A DNA stretch of 50,894 nucleotides from Myxococcota bacterium (GTDB taxonomy: Bacteria; Myxococcota; UBA727; JAHDBA01): NCBI GenBank assembly GCA_020630615.1, contig JAHDBA010000009.1:7968-58861 (forward strand), given 5' to 3'. A model generated the notes under the pieces. The model did not search any database. It was not told the DNA's origin and saw nothing but the letters and a program-made list of their open reading frames with translations. Shown in pieces: positions 25,159 through 34,408 of the stretch. Position 1 is the first letter of the stretch. The number at the start of each line of letters is the position of its first letter. The translations under genes and the position numbers were made by a program.

Positions 25159-26829
25159 ATGAATGAGTATCAGGCCCGCTGCGCACAAGGGAGAAGGCTC
25201 CCTCCTTTCAATGGTTTCTATCAAAACATGCGCATGGCGACAGAGTTTCACAATCATCCTAAACTGCGAAAGTTGTCGTTCATTCTCGCCAGCGTGTTCG
25301 CAACGCTTTTTGGGGCAGGTTCGACTTGGGCACAAGATGCAACGGTCAAAATGGGGCTTGATGCTCAAATCAATGAAAGTTTCGGGTACGCTACCGCGCC
25401 TGTCGTGAACGCCGTTTTTTACTCGATTCGCATGGCAGATGTTCGAGTACCGGTGGTTTTAATAGTCCTGCTTGCAGGTGCACTTTTCGCCACGTTGTAC
25501 TTTGGTTTTGTTAATTTTCGTCACTTTTCCACATCCATTCGAGTTGTTTTGGGCCACTTTGATGCAATGGAAGATTCAGAAGAACCAGCAATTGATGATA
25601 AAGAGCATGGAGAAGTCTCTCACTTTCAAGCCTTAACTGCAGCCCTGTCCGGAACGGTCGGCCTTGGGAATATCTCCGGCGTTGCTATTGCCCTTTCACT
25701 CGGTGGCCCTGGCGCAACATTTTGGATGATTGTAGCTGGACTTTTCGGAATGAGCTCGAAGTTCGTCGAATGCACTCTCGGTGTCCGATTCCGGCAGATT
25801 GATGAGACCGGTCGTGTGTACGGCGGTCCGATGTACTACTTGCGTGATGGGCTCGGCTCGCACGGTGGCGCGTTGGCGACACTTGGCAAAATCCTTGCTG
25901 TTGTTTTTGCGATTTGTTGCGTGGGTGGTTCGTTGGGTGGCGGCAACATGTACCAAGCCAATCAAGCGTATCAAATGCTCGAAAAGACTTTTGGATTTCA
26001 AGGTTTGGGCTGGCTTGTCGGGCTCGTCTTGGCGTTATGTGTCGGAGTGGTAATCATCGGCGGCATGAGCGGAATTGCAAAAGTAACCGACAAGATTGTA
26101 CCCGCGATGGTTGCGGTTTATATTTTTGCGGCGCTTGTTGTTCTGCTTATCAACTTTACAAAAATTCCTGCAGCCTTCAGCCTCATCCTTTCAGGAGCCT
26201 TTAATGCAGACGCGATTACGGGCGGTTTTGTTGGAGTGATCGTGCAAGGATTCAAACGCGCGGCGTTCTCGAATGAAGCGGGTATCGGCTCGGCATCGAT
26301 AGCACATTCTGCGGTGCGCACACGGTATGCTGCAAGCGAAGGCCTGGTCGCGCTTCTTGAGCCTTTTATCGACACTGTTGTGATTTGCACCATGACGGCT
26401 CTTGTTATTGTTATATCCAACTTTGACGGCTCCGTTATGACCTATGGTGTTCAGTCGCCCGATGGTGTTGCGGCGACATCCGCTGCCTTTGAGGCCAGCG
26501 TTTGGTTCTTCCCCTACATTCTAACCCTGGCGGTTGTGCTTTTTGCGTTTTCAACCATGATTTCATGGTCTTATTATGGGCAGCAAGCGTGGACCTTCCT
26601 CTTTGGCAGGGGGGCAGCCATCAATTACGCTTACAAAGCGCTCTTTTGTATCTGTGTTGTGATTGGAGCGTCATCAAAGCTTGAAGCGGTTATCAACTTT
26701 TCAGACGCGATGATCTTTGCGATGATGTTCCCGAACATGATTGGCTTGATAATTCTATCGCCGGTCGTCAGACGAGAGCTGCAAGACTATCTGGCTGTTA
26801 TTAACAACACGGAGTCAATGCAGCCTTGA
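25159..26829 (+). CDS. Sodium:alanine (AGCS-family) symporter
   Basis: A 556-residue inner-membrane transporter of the alanine or glycine:cation symporter family. Family signatures are visible: ALTAALSGTVGLGNISGVA, GGPGATFWMIVAGLFGMSSK, GGPMYYL, FKRAAFSNEAGIGSASIAHS and TMISWSYYGQQAWTFLFG. These enzymes take up small neutral amino acids with Na+ or H+. Unusually, about 60 residues precede the first core helix, including a signal-peptide-like segment ending WAQDA. The start could also be Met 25228 or 25234, but the GAGG near 25144 favours the first. Monocistronic, divergent from the YfgM-like gene. Confidence 0.93.
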   Translation: MNEYQARCAQGRRLPPFNGFYQNMRMATEFHNHPKLRKLSFILASVFATLFGAGSTWAQDATVKMGLDAQINESFGYATAPVVNAVFYSIRMADVRVPVVLIVLLAGALFATLYFGFVNFRHFSTSIRVVLGHFDAMEDSEEPAIDDKEHGEVSHFQALTAALSGTVGLGNISGVAIALSLGGPGATFWMIVAGLFGMSSKFVECTLGVRFRQIDETGRVYGGPMYYLRDGLGSHGGALATLGKILAVVFAICCVGGSLGGGNMYQANQAYQMLEKTFGFQGLGWLVGLVLALCVGVVIIGGMSGIAKVTDKIVPAMVAVYIFAALVVLLINFTKIPAAFSLILSGAFNADAITGGFVGVIVQGFKRAAFSNEAGIGSASIAHSAVRTRYAASEGLVALLEPFIDTVVICTMTALVIVISNFDGSVMTYGVQSPDGVAATSAAFEASVWFFPYILTLAVVLFAFSTMISWSYYGQQAWTFLFGRGAAINYAYKALFCICVVIGASSKLEAVINFSDAMIFAMMFPNMIGLIILSPVVRRELQDYLAVINNTESMQP

Positions 26830-26836
26830 AGATGAC

Positions 26837-27049
26837 CTACAGCGACTTCGGATTGTGATTCTTCCTTGTTAGGTACGCCAAATGAACAACCATTAATGGA
26901 TAGGTAAAGCTTAAAGCCAGCACGATGCCCGCAACACAATACCCGAACCAGACAGTCAATTTCTTGTGGCGATAGAACTCAGCGGCGCTCCAAACAGAGA
27001 TGCCAACATGAAGCCAAGTGATGTCGACAGAAATTGATGATGACTCCAA
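26837..27049 (-). CDS. Possible small two-helix membrane protein
   Basis: A 70-codon frame with two hydrophobic stretches (HVGISVWSAAEF and WFGYCVAGIVLALSFTYPLMVV) separated by a basic loop, and a basic C-terminus. The only start is TTG at 27049 without a clear ribosome site. Composition looks protein-like and it fills most of an otherwise gene-free 354-base stretch (26830-27183). I see no family. Real small gene or chance frame are both possible. Confidence 0.4.
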   Translation of the reverse strand: MESSSISVDITWLHVGISVWSAAEFYRHKKLTVWFGYCVAGIVLALSFTYPLMVVHLAYLTRKNHNPKSL

Positions 27050-27183
27050 CTTTCATAGACACTCGCACTTTCACAGCGTTCACTGCACAAAAATAATGAG
27101 AGATCGCTATCCTGGTGTAGCGTTCCTTGTCGTGGTTTTATTCTTTATACGATTTAGAACGCTGCGCCGCCGGAATGAACGAA

Positions 27184-28467
27184 TCAACGAATCAACGAAA
27201 ACATCTTTGACCACCGAATCTCGGGTAAGAAAAAGCCTCCGAGACTAAGCATGTGCTCTGAGCCATCGACACTCAACCATACCGTGAGCGCCTTGCCGCG
27301 TATATTGTCTTTATGAACTGCTCCCCACACACGGCCGTCGGTCGAGTTTCCGCGGTTATCCCCCATCACAAAGACGTAGTCTTTCTTCACAACACATTCA
27401 TCAATTCCACAATCTAAACCCGTCAGGTCTATCCCATTGGGGAAGTTGCGCATTCGCGACCCAAGGTTTGACGCGTTGTTATTTTGATAGAGGCTTTGGT
27501 GTAGGATTGTTTCCTTTCCCTCAACCATCGATTCTTCAACCAGCGAATTGTTCCGCATGATTCGCCAACCAAACCCACTTGCATGGTTTTTGTAGGTCGC
27601 ATGCGGGTCAAGCATTTTTTGAGAGTACGCTTGTCCATTGACACTGATTTTATCCTCTCGAATTTTCAGTGTATCGCCCCCAGTTGCAATAACTCGCTTG
27701 ATCCAAGGGGTTCCACGGTTCTCAGGAACGTAATCTGGCGATGTAAAGACAACAACTTCGCCCGCCTTTGGCTCAGACCAGCGCAGGAAGTACTTGTCCA
27801 AACCCGGCACACGAATGCCGTAGCTTAAACGCGAAACAAAAAGGTGGTCGCCGATAAGTAAAGTCGGAATCATCGAGGCAGAAGGTATCTGAAAAGGCTC
27901 AACAACGAAGAGCCGAAGCATCACCGCCAGAAGCACCGCGCCTGGCAATGAAGAGAAAAAGCCTCTAACAGAAAAAGACTTAGTGGAACCTTGGCTGCCT
28001 CCATCCTGACTTCTATTTTGACTTTCCTTAGGCCAGTCTTTCAACACATCTGCACATCGTGCCTGCAACGATTTAACATCGCGTGAATCACTCTGAACAT
28101 GCATTCGAAGCTCCTTTTGAACACGCGCTAGCAACTTCGTCGCACGTGCGTGAAACTCGTCGCCGACTTCTGCTCCTTTGTTTGCCCCCAATCGGAACTC
28201 AATTTCTTTTGCATATCGGGTGAGTGAAGAAAAGCTCCTCCACCGCGGGAAACTGGCCCGAAAAAGCAAGTCCGAAACCAGAGGTGCGAGAGCGCCCGCA
28301 CCATAATAAACAAAAGCACCTCCCACGAGCAGCCCAATAATGAAATTTGCCCCCGTTCCTTGACGGTCAAAGACAAGCCCCCACCCATACGACGCTAGAA
28401 CCATGACAATTAGGGTAGCAACCACAAGCCCTACTATCCTTTGATACCCAAGCGATTTTTTTGCCAC
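27184..28467 (-). CDS. lepB: Signal peptidase I with extended N-terminus
   Basis: A 427-residue type I signal peptidase. The start is a GTG at 28467 with AAAGGAG 7 bases upstream; this site overlaps the end of lepA (stop at 28481). Two N-terminal membrane helices, a ~100-residue charged cytoplasmic region and a third helix precede the catalytic domain. Box B IPSASMIPTLLIGD holds nucleophile Ser 198, and TPWIKRVIATGGD holds general base Lys 257. Box E GDNRGNSTDGR is present, with a large insertion before it. It cleaves signal peptides at the outer face of the inner membrane. E. coli LepB has two helices and 324 residues. The lepA-lepB order is the classical one. Confidence 0.95.
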   Translation of the reverse strand: MAKKSLGYQRIVGLVVATLIVMVLASYGWGLVFDRQGTGANFIIGLLVGGAFVYYGAGALAPLVSDLLFRASFPRWRSFSSLTRYAKEIEFRLGANKGAEVGDEFHARATKLLARVQKELRMHVQSDSRDVKSLQARCADVLKDWPKESQNRSQDGGSQGSTKSFSVRGFFSSLPGAVLLAVMLRLFVVEPFQIPSASMIPTLLIGDHLFVSRLSYGIRVPGLDKYFLRWSEPKAGEVVVFTSPDYVPENRGTPWIKRVIATGGDTLKIREDKISVNGQAYSQKMLDPHATYKNHASGFGWRIMRNNSLVEESMVEGKETILHQSLYQNNNASNLGSRMRNFPNGIDLTGLDCGIDECVVKKDYVFVMGDNRGNSTDGRVWGAVHKDNIRGKALTVWLSVDGSEHMLSLGGFFLPEIRWSKMFSLIR

Positions 28468-28480
28468 AAAGACGCTCCTT

Positions 28481-30271
28481 TTAATCCACTTGTAAAACAG
28501 CAAGAAATGCATCTTGCGGGATGTCGACTTTTCCAATTTGTCTCATCCTTCGTTTACCTTTCTTTTGTTTCTCCAGAAGTTTCTTCTTACGCGTAATATC
28601 ACCACCATAGCATTTAGCGGTCACGTCTTTCCGAAGGGCGCTGATGGTCTCACGTGCGATAATTTTTCCACCGATCGCTGCCTGGATTGCAACTTTATAC
28701 TGCTGCCTTGGAATAATCTTACGCATTTTCTCGCAAAGAATACGCCCTCGAGATTGCGCATGGTCTGCATGGACAATAATCGAGAGCGCATCGACCGGGT
28801 CTCCGTTCACAAGAACATCAACTTTTACCAATTTACTCGGAGACTCTTCAGCCATATCGTAGTCAAGTGAAGCGTAGCCCTTGGTCATCGTCTTGAGTTT
28901 ATCAAAGAAGTCAAACACGACTTCGGCGAGAGGCAGCTGGTACTCCACGACAACGCGCCCTTTCGTGAGATAATTCAAGTTACGTTGAACACCGCGACGG
29001 GACTCGCACAAGGAGATAATCGCACCAACATGTTCTTCCGGTGTGTGGATGCTCGCATGGATCTGTGGTTCAAAGATTGAATCGATTTCTGTTCGGTCCG
29101 GAAGAAGTGAGGGGTTATCAACACGATGGGACTCCCCATCCTTTGTGACCACACGATACACAACCGTCGGGGCCGTCGTGATTAAGTCGAGATTAAACTC
29201 ACGCTCTAAACGCTCTTGAATGATTTCCATATGAAGAAGCCCAAGAAAGCCACAACGAAAACCAAAGCCCAAGGCTTGCGAAGTCTCAGGCTCAAAGTCC
29301 AACGCTGCGTCATTCAGCGCGAGTTTGCCTAGCGCCTCTTTGAGTTGCTCGTACTCGACAGTATCAACGGGAAAGATCCCAGCAAAAACGACAGGCTTGA
29401 CATCCTTGAATCCAGGTAAGGCTTCTGCACTCTCGCCTGCAAGTCCGATTGTGTCGCCCACTTTGGCGTCCGAGACTTCTTTGATGTTGGCAATCACAAA
29501 GCCGACGTCCCCTGCCTCAAGCTTATTCAGGCGTGTTGGATGCGGACCAAAACAACCCACCTCTTGCACCTCAAAAGACTTTCGACTGTGCACCATTTCA
29601 ATTTTGTCTTTGGGGCGAATCACTCCGTCAACAACACGAACTAAAATCACGACACCACGGTACGCGTCGAACCATGAATCGAAGATCAAGGCTCTCAGTG
29701 GCGCACTCCTGTCCCCGTCCGGTGGAGGCAGTTCGTTGACAATGCGCTCCAATAAATCATCGACATTAAGACCTGACTTCGCCGAAACTTCGACTGCATC
29801 AGCCGCGGGGATACCCACCACATCTTCAATTTCTGCTTTCACACGATCCGGTTCAGCACTCGGCAAATCGATTTTGTTCAACACTGGCAAGATTGAGAGG
29901 TCATTGTCAACGGCCAAATAGACATTCGCTAAGGTTTGCGCCTCGACGCCTTGCGCTGCATCCACCACCAAAATGGCGCCATCGCAGGCCGCAAGCGCGC
30001 GACTCACTTCATAATTAAAATCCACGTGCCCGGGCGTATCAATCAAGTTGAAAAGGTAGTCCTTTCCATCTTTGGATTTATAACCAAGGCGAACGGCCTG
30101 CGCTTTAATGGTAATACCACGCTCTCGCTCAAGGTCCATTTTATCCAGAAGCTGATCTTGACGTTCACGCTCAGTGATCGCCCCCGTAAGTTCAAGGATT
30201 CGGTCCGCAAGTGTACTTTTACCGTGATCGATGTGTGCAATAATGGAAAAGTTCCTGACTTCAGGTTGCAC
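28481..30271 (-). CDS. lepA: Elongation factor 4 (LepA)
   Basis: A 596-residue translational GTPase of standard length. G1 [13 protein letters not shown], switch region [13 protein letters not shown]3 DTPGHVDF and G4 NKIDLPSA are intact. The domain IV/CTD signatures YHVDS-like region, [34 protein letters not shown] and [19 protein letters not shown] are present. EF4 acts on stalled or stressed ribosomes at the membrane-cytosol boundary. First gene of the lepA-lepB operon; the lepB ribosome site overlaps its stop codon. Confidence 0.98.
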   Translation of the reverse strand: MQPEVRNFSIIAHIDHGKSTLADRILELTGAITERERQDQLLDKMDLERERGITIKAQAVRLGYKSKDGKDYLFNLIDTPGHVDFNYEVSRALAACDGAILVVDAAQGVEAQTLANVYLAVDNDLSILPVLNKIDLPSAEPDRVKAEIEDVVGIPAADAVEVSAKSGLNVDDLLERIVNELPPPDGDRSAPLRALIFDSWFDAYRGVVILVRVVDGVIRPKDKIEMVHSRKSFEVQEVGCFGPHPTRLNKLEAGDVGFVIANIKEVSDAKVGDTIGLAGESAEALPGFKDVKPVVFAGIFPVDTVEYEQLKEALGKLALNDAALDFEPETSQALGFGFRCGFLGLLHMEIIQERLEREFNLDLITTAPTVVYRVVTKDGESHRVDNPSLLPDRTEIDSIFEPQIHASIHTPEEHVGAIISLCESRRGVQRNLNYLTKGRVVVEYQLPLAEVVFDFFDKLKTMTKGYASLDYDMAEESPSKLVKVDVLVNGDPVDALSIIVHADHAQSRGRILCEKMRKIIPRQQYKVAIQAAIGGKIIARETISALRKDVTAKCYGGDITRKKKLLEKQKKGKRRMRQIGKVDIPQDAFLAVLQVD

Positions 30272-30428
30272 TTCATACTCCCATGCGACTTAAAAGGCGC
30301 TGTAAATGAATGTAGCGATAATTCTATAGCGCACTCGAGTGCTGAATCCTAATCATAAAGTTTCCAATCGCTGGATTTTAAGGTAGTTTCAAGATAGTTT
30401 TTGAACGATAAAGGAACGGGAGCATCAA

Positions 30429-31154
30429 ATGAAAAAAGATTCATTCTTTTTAACGGTTAAAATCCCCTCTTGGACAAGCGCAATCGCCGTAGCCGCACTG
30501 ACTACAATGGTTGGAACAGGCTGTGCGTCGAAACAGAAAACGACTGGGGTCATGGATGAGCCCCTCAACGCAGAAGAATTGGGTGCCGTGAGACTCCCCG
30601 ATGATACCTTCGACCCAGCGTGTTGCTCGAAAAAGGGGATCGACCTGAACGGCGACATGCGGGATGACGCATATCATTTCTCGCAGAAAGCAGGATCAGG
30701 TCGTGTCCTTGTCCGCAAGGAAATCGACGTTAACTCCGACGGAAAGATTGACTTGATTCAGAATTATGACGCCATAGGATCGCTTAGCTCTGAACGCTTG
30801 GATACAGACTTTGATGGAAAAATCGATGTGGTTAATATTTATGAAAAAGGCTCTCTCGCGAGAAAAGAGTACGATACAAACTTTGATAACTTGATCGACG
30901 TGAGTCGTTTTTACACAGGTGGAAAGGTTGCTCGAATTGAGGCGGACCAAGACCTTGATGGTCGTGTTGACTATTGGGAGTACTATGAGAACGGAAAGAT
31001 AGACCGTTCAGGCTATGATAAGGACGGGGACGGTGTCGTCGATGTTTGGGCTGTCGCAGCTGCTGATGGTGAGCTTGTTGAGCAGAAAAGTGGCGACCTC
31101 AAATCAAACGAGGACGCAACGAAGAATGCTGAGGGCGAGGCTTCAGCAGAATAG
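30429..31154 (+). CDS. Lipoprotein with six Ca-loop repeats
   Basis: A 241-residue lipoprotein (lipobox V-G-T-G-C, Cys 32). From residue 72 it contains six DxDxDG-type loops about 24 residues apart: DLNGDMRDD, DVNSDGKID, DTDFDGKID, DTNFDNLID, DQDLDGRVD and DKDGDGVVD. Each is linked by a short beta-type unit (for example YEKGSLARKEY, YTGGKVARIEA). This is the thrombospondin-type-3/dockerin-like EF-hand loop pattern and predicts calcium binding in the envelope. GGGAG lies about 7 bases before the ATG. The C-terminus is charged and low-complexity. Exact role unknown. Confidence 0.82.
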   Translation: MKKDSFFLTVKIPSWTSAIAVAALTTMVGTGCASKQKTTGVMDEPLNAEELGAVRLPDDTFDPACCSKKGIDLNGDMRDDAYHFSQKAGSGRVLVRKEIDVNSDGKIDLIQNYDAIGSLSSERLDTDFDGKIDVVNIYEKGSLARKEYDTNFDNLIDVSRFYTGGKVARIEADQDLDGRVDYWEYYENGKIDRSGYDKDGDGVVDVWAVAAADGELVEQKSGDLKSNEDATKNAEGEASAE

Positions 31155-31228
31155 AGTCGAGCCTCGTTCGTTAATACCGACCATGATCGGGCATCATTCA
31201 AGCAACAGCTTTGGCCTAGGTAGTAAAC

Positions 31229-31792
31229 ATGTCCGTGCAGATTTATGCCGCCCCTTTGGTCGTGGGTCTATGCAACCTTTCCTCAACAAGTGATGTTCGG
31301 GATGAACATATCCAGCTCACATCCAAACTTCTTGCAAGCCTTCCTTACGAAGCGGTGAAACGTTTTGAACTCGGCGAGAAAGACACAGCACAAAAAGCGA
31401 ACGTACTCGGAACCTTCGAGGACTCCGACTACGCGCTAATCGTCAAGCACGCACAAAAGCGCCTCGAGCGGAGTCCGGGCTTGGTCGCGCTGCTTTTCCG
31501 TCAATATTCAAAAGCATCGCATCTAGCGAACTCCAACACGGTACTCCCGAACCTTCGCTTTGATAAAGCCTTTCAAAAAGGTTCGTTCAAGTTTGGTTGT
31601 GTACGTAGGATCCATGAAGAAATTGAAGACCTTCATCAAGATCTCGCGAAGGGCAAGCATTCGCCTGGCACACCCACACAGCATTTGTCAGACCTCTTAA
31701 CACAATTAAACTCAATCTACTCAACCTCAATCGAAACGCGAAGCCAAGGCTTCTTTACGCGTTATATCGAAAATAGCGTGAACGAAGTCTGA
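31229..31792 (+). CDS. Hypothetical cytosolic protein, 187 residues
   Basis: An open frame with balanced coding composition and no signal peptide or membrane span, predicted mostly helical. It starts 74 bases after the Ca-loop lipoprotein gene and its 3' end overlaps the 3' end of the convergent temptin-like gene by 38 bases. I recognise no family or motif. Codon use resembles neighbours, which supports a real gene. Confidence 0.6.
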   Translation: MSVQIYAAPLVVGLCNLSSTSDVRDEHIQLTSKLLASLPYEAVKRFELGEKDTAQKANVLGTFEDSDYALIVKHAQKRLERSPGLVALLFRQYSKASHLANSNTVLPNLRFDKAFQKGSFKFGCVRRIHEEIEDLHQDLAKGKHSPGTPTQHLSDLLTQLNSIYSTSIETRSQGFFTRYIENSVNEV

Positions 31793-32321
31793 ACCCAATG
31801 TAAAACACTGAGAGCAACATTGTGAAGGTCCAAGCACTGGAAGATGAGTTGGCACATCCGGTTGTTCGCTGGATATTATCGGTTCGGATCGTCGTCCCGC
31901 TGCGGATTGAAGGTGACTCAAAAAAGTTTTCTGGAGGAGCCTCGCCCTCTGGACAACCCTCCATTGGTGAAGACGATAACGTATTCACATCACCGGGATG
32001 ACCAAGTTCACCGCTTCTCCCACGGAGGTCTCCCGGCACCCACACTCCACATGGGTCACCCAACTCCATACCATTGCTTTGTCCGTCACCATCAGAATCA
32101 ACATGATAAAGAACCGACCAATTCACTTCATCGCGAGCTAAAAGCTCAGCAACATCACGCCCGAAAGCATTAATACCATGACCCATGCCCGCTTCATGAC
32201 ATAGGTGACATGCATGCGGTGTACTTGGGACTTGGCGCAACAAGTTCGGACTTGCCGAGAGGGTGGTTGTTAATATTAGTATCGAGGTCAGGAGAACGAC
32301 AGACTTCTCCACATTGTTCAT
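31755..32321 (-). CDS. Temptin-like protein with haem motif and MYXO-CTERM-like tail
   Basis: A 188-residue protein from the ATG at 32321 (GAGG six bases upstream). It has a signal peptide (hydrophobic 8-22), then C-H-L-C-H at 38-42 with MGHGINAFGRDV, and the loop DSDGDGQSNGMELGDPCG (75-92). This matches temptin-type domains found in myxobacteria and some eukaryotes. The C-terminus carries Cys 156, a short Ser-rich stretch, a hydrophobic helix (163-177) and an Arg-rich end. This is the layout of the MYXO-CTERM surface-sorting signal. The CxxCH might bind haem c or be a disulphide. It sits 44 bases downstream of the crotonase-fold gene. Confidence 0.68.
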   Translation of the reverse strand: MNNVEKSVVLLTSILILTTTLSASPNLLRQVPSTPHACHLCHEAGMGHGINAFGRDVAELLARDEVNWSVLYHVDSDGDGQSNGMELGDPCGVWVPGDLRGRSGELGHPGDVNTLSSSPMEGCPEGEAPPENFFESPSIRSGTTIRTDNIQRTTGCANSSSSAWTFTMLLSVFYIGFRLRSRYFRYNA

Positions 32322-32365
32322 GCAAGGCCTCTTCCAATAACTATTAAGAAATGCTGAATACCACA

Positions 32366-33262
32366 TTATTTTATCCTTTGATCCCAGAGTGCGACTTTCC
32401 GATGTTGGACCGCATCCAGACCAATCAAATATTCCTTGCTCGCGTAGGAGCAACTTTGCTCATAGGACTCCAAGTTCATCGCACGCGCAATTGAGTCTTT
32501 TGAGGGGCGCAATTCCGCTAAGATGGATTGAATCGCGCGCGGCCCACCCTTTTCGATAGAGTCAAGCAAGAGAAGCAGCTCTGGACTTCGGACATGCAAA
32601 GGGTCGTCGCTCACTCCATCGACCCGGCATTCTTCAACCAATCCCAGCTTGCAAGCAGTCTCCGCATCAAAGATCTCACCACGGATAAGCAGCCGCGTTG
32701 CAACGTCAACACCCACACGATGTTTCAACAACGCTGTAGCCCCCATTCCGGGAAAGAGTCCCAATCGTGCAAAGTTCGCACCGAAGCGAGAAGGCGGCGT
32801 TGCAAAGCGGAAATCACAGGCACACATGACACAAAAGCCAGCCCCGACAGCAGGGCCATCCACAATCGCTATCGTTGGTATGGGTAAGTTCAGAATCCCC
32901 AGAAACGATTCATAAAAAGCTCGCATAACCTTTCGATTTTCGTGTGCCGGAGTCTGTGCCCTGTCCCGCAGAAACTTAAAGTCGCCGCCAGCCGAGAATG
33001 CTCTTCCCTCGCCATAAACGACAAGTGCGCGAACACCCCTCTCATCAACGGCTCTTTTAATCTTCTCTAAACTTTTCTCGAAATCACGCGATACTTGCTG
33101 GGTGAGCGGATTCATCCCATTGTTGCTTGTGAATACAAGTGATGCGTAGCCGCCAGACTGGCTACTCTCAGCCCCTTCACCCCCAGCCTCTATGGCTCCA
33201 CCAGAAGAGTCCCAGAAGGACAGAGATACGCGGGTTTTATGCTCTTGAGTTGCTGGCTTCAT
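32366..33262 (-). CDS. Crotonase-fold protein lacking classical catalytic Glu residues
   Basis: A 298-residue enoyl-CoA hydratase/isomerase superfamily member, starting at the ATG at 33262 (AGGGG five bases upstream). Oxyanion-hole loops are GRAFSAGGDFKFLRD and VDGPAVGAGFCVMCACD. Where hydratases have FGxPE the protein reads FGANFARLGLFPGMG, and the second catalytic Glu position (in the helix before the TG/RG turn) reads TRLLIRG. Both Glu residues therefore seem replaced, so hydration is unlikely; isomerase, hydrolase or decarboxylase activity is possible. A ~35-residue Gly/Ser-rich segment precedes the fold. Confidence 0.85.
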   Translation of the reverse strand: MKPATQEHKTRVSLSFWDSSGGAIEAGGEGAESSQSGGYASLVFTSNNGMNPLTQQVSRDFEKSLEKIKRAVDERGVRALVVYGEGRAFSAGGDFKFLRDRAQTPAHENRKVMRAFYESFLGILNLPIPTIAIVDGPAVGAGFCVMCACDFRFATPPSRFGANFARLGLFPGMGATALLKHRVGVDVATRLLIRGEIFDAETACKLGLVEECRVDGVSDDPLHVRSPELLLLLDSIEKGGPRAIQSILAELRPSKDSIARAMNLESYEQSCSYASKEYLIGLDAVQHRKVALWDQRIK

Positions 33263-33292
33263 ATCGACCCCTATTCCCACTGCAGATCAAGT

Positions 33293-34408
33293 TTACGACG
33301 GCGACGAAACATCGGCATTGGGCTCAAGGGCTGTGTCGCTCAAGGTTTTGTACGCGCGTATTGTAATGGCGAAAAGAAACATCGAAAGCATTAAGAGCGG
33401 AACAACGAGTATCGTGTTCTCCAAGTTTTTTGAGGCATGGTTCATTCTTAGGATCCATGCGCATGCAAAAAGAAATACGGTTGCACCACCGACAAGGCGA
33501 AACGAAAAGCCACCAGGAAAACCTTGGGCCCGCGATGCAAAGATATTTTCCACACCCAAAGAACTAAATGCAGCACCAATAAAGAGTGTTACTGCGGCAG
33601 CAAGAGCGATATCGCCATCACGAACCATTGTTGGTGCAAGTGCGAAGGCCAATGCAACGAGTACGCGAAGGACGATGGTTTTTCGCGGAATCGCACTTGA
33701 ACTATCCCAAGCAGACTGAATGTAGGCAGCACCACTGACCCAAGTTAGCCCAACAATCATAGCCATCGTCATGGTCGATGCTGCTGAAATCCCGTATGCA
33801 AGCTGCACAACAGGGGCACAAAGCCAAATGAAGAGTGTGCCAGGTAACCAAAAAGGCATGGGCTTTTTACGCGTTAGTGAAAGAACCACGGAAACCACCA
33901 ACATCACAAGTGGTGCAATAAGATTAAATGCAAGAGAAGCGTCGTAACTCCAAAGCTGCATCAGATAGAGAGCTCCCATTCCCCCCATTTGTATTATTGT
34001 CTTGAGCTTTCCCAGTCGACTTGTTGCGAGCGGAGCCTGGGCTATCGCTGCCTCGCTTCGGATGCCGGTAACCAGCATTTCTCGAACCAAGAGGAGCCCT
34101 ACAAGCCAGCCAGGACTCAAACTGAATGCAGCAAAAGGAACAAAGATCGCAACCAAGAAAAGCTTATCCGCAAGAGGGTCTAAAAAGGCGCCGAAGTCAT
34201 CCGAGCCGTATTTTCGTGCAAGATATCCATCAACAAAATCAGTCGCTCCTGTCAAAACGCCTAAAACAAATGCAATAAAAAAGAAGGTGCGATTCCCCGA
34301 AAGAATGAGAGCAGTACAAAAAGGAAGTGCACATACACGTGCAACCGTTACCTGATTCGCACTTGGCACCCACCAAGGTGCAATTGGGTTGTCATTGTCT
34401 TTTGTCAT
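33293..34408 (-). CDS. pgsA: CDP-alcohol phosphatidyltransferase, PgsA-like, with C-terminal membrane extension
   Basis: A 371-residue integral membrane protein, about twice the size of typical PgsA. The N-terminal half has the CDP-alcohol phosphotransferase motif: D57-FV-D60-G-YL-AR, then G73, D77 and D81. The gap between AR and G is seven residues, one fewer than the usual eight. The family makes phosphatidylglycerophosphate from CDP-diacylglycerol and glycerol 3-phosphate. The C-terminal ~180 residues add several extra membrane helices of unknown function. The ATG at 34408 overlaps the 3' end of the SPOR gene by 17 bases, implying translational coupling. Confidence 0.85.
   Translation of the reverse strand: MTKDNDNPIAPWWVPSANQVTVARVCALPFCTALILSGNRTFFFIAFVLGVLTGATDFVDGYLARKYGSDDFGAFLDPLADKLFLVAIFVPFAAFSLSPGWLVGLLLVREMLVTGIRSEAAIAQAPLATSRLGKLKTIIQMGGMGALYLMQLWSYDASLAFNLIAPLVMLVVSVVLSLTRKKPMPFWLPGTLFIWLCAPVVQLAYGISAASTMTMAMIVGLTWVSGAAYIQSAWDSSSAIPRKTIVLRVLVALAFALAPTMVRDGDIALAAAVTLFIGAAFSSLGVENIFASRAQGFPGGFSFRLVGGATVFLFACAWILRMNHASKNLENTILVVPLLMLSMFLFAITIRAYKTLSDTALEPNADVSSPS

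Noticed and set aside
29325..29921. 198-residue plus-strand frame inside lepA
   Set aside because: Antisense to a highly conserved gene; Ser/Thr/Pro-rich with no motif.
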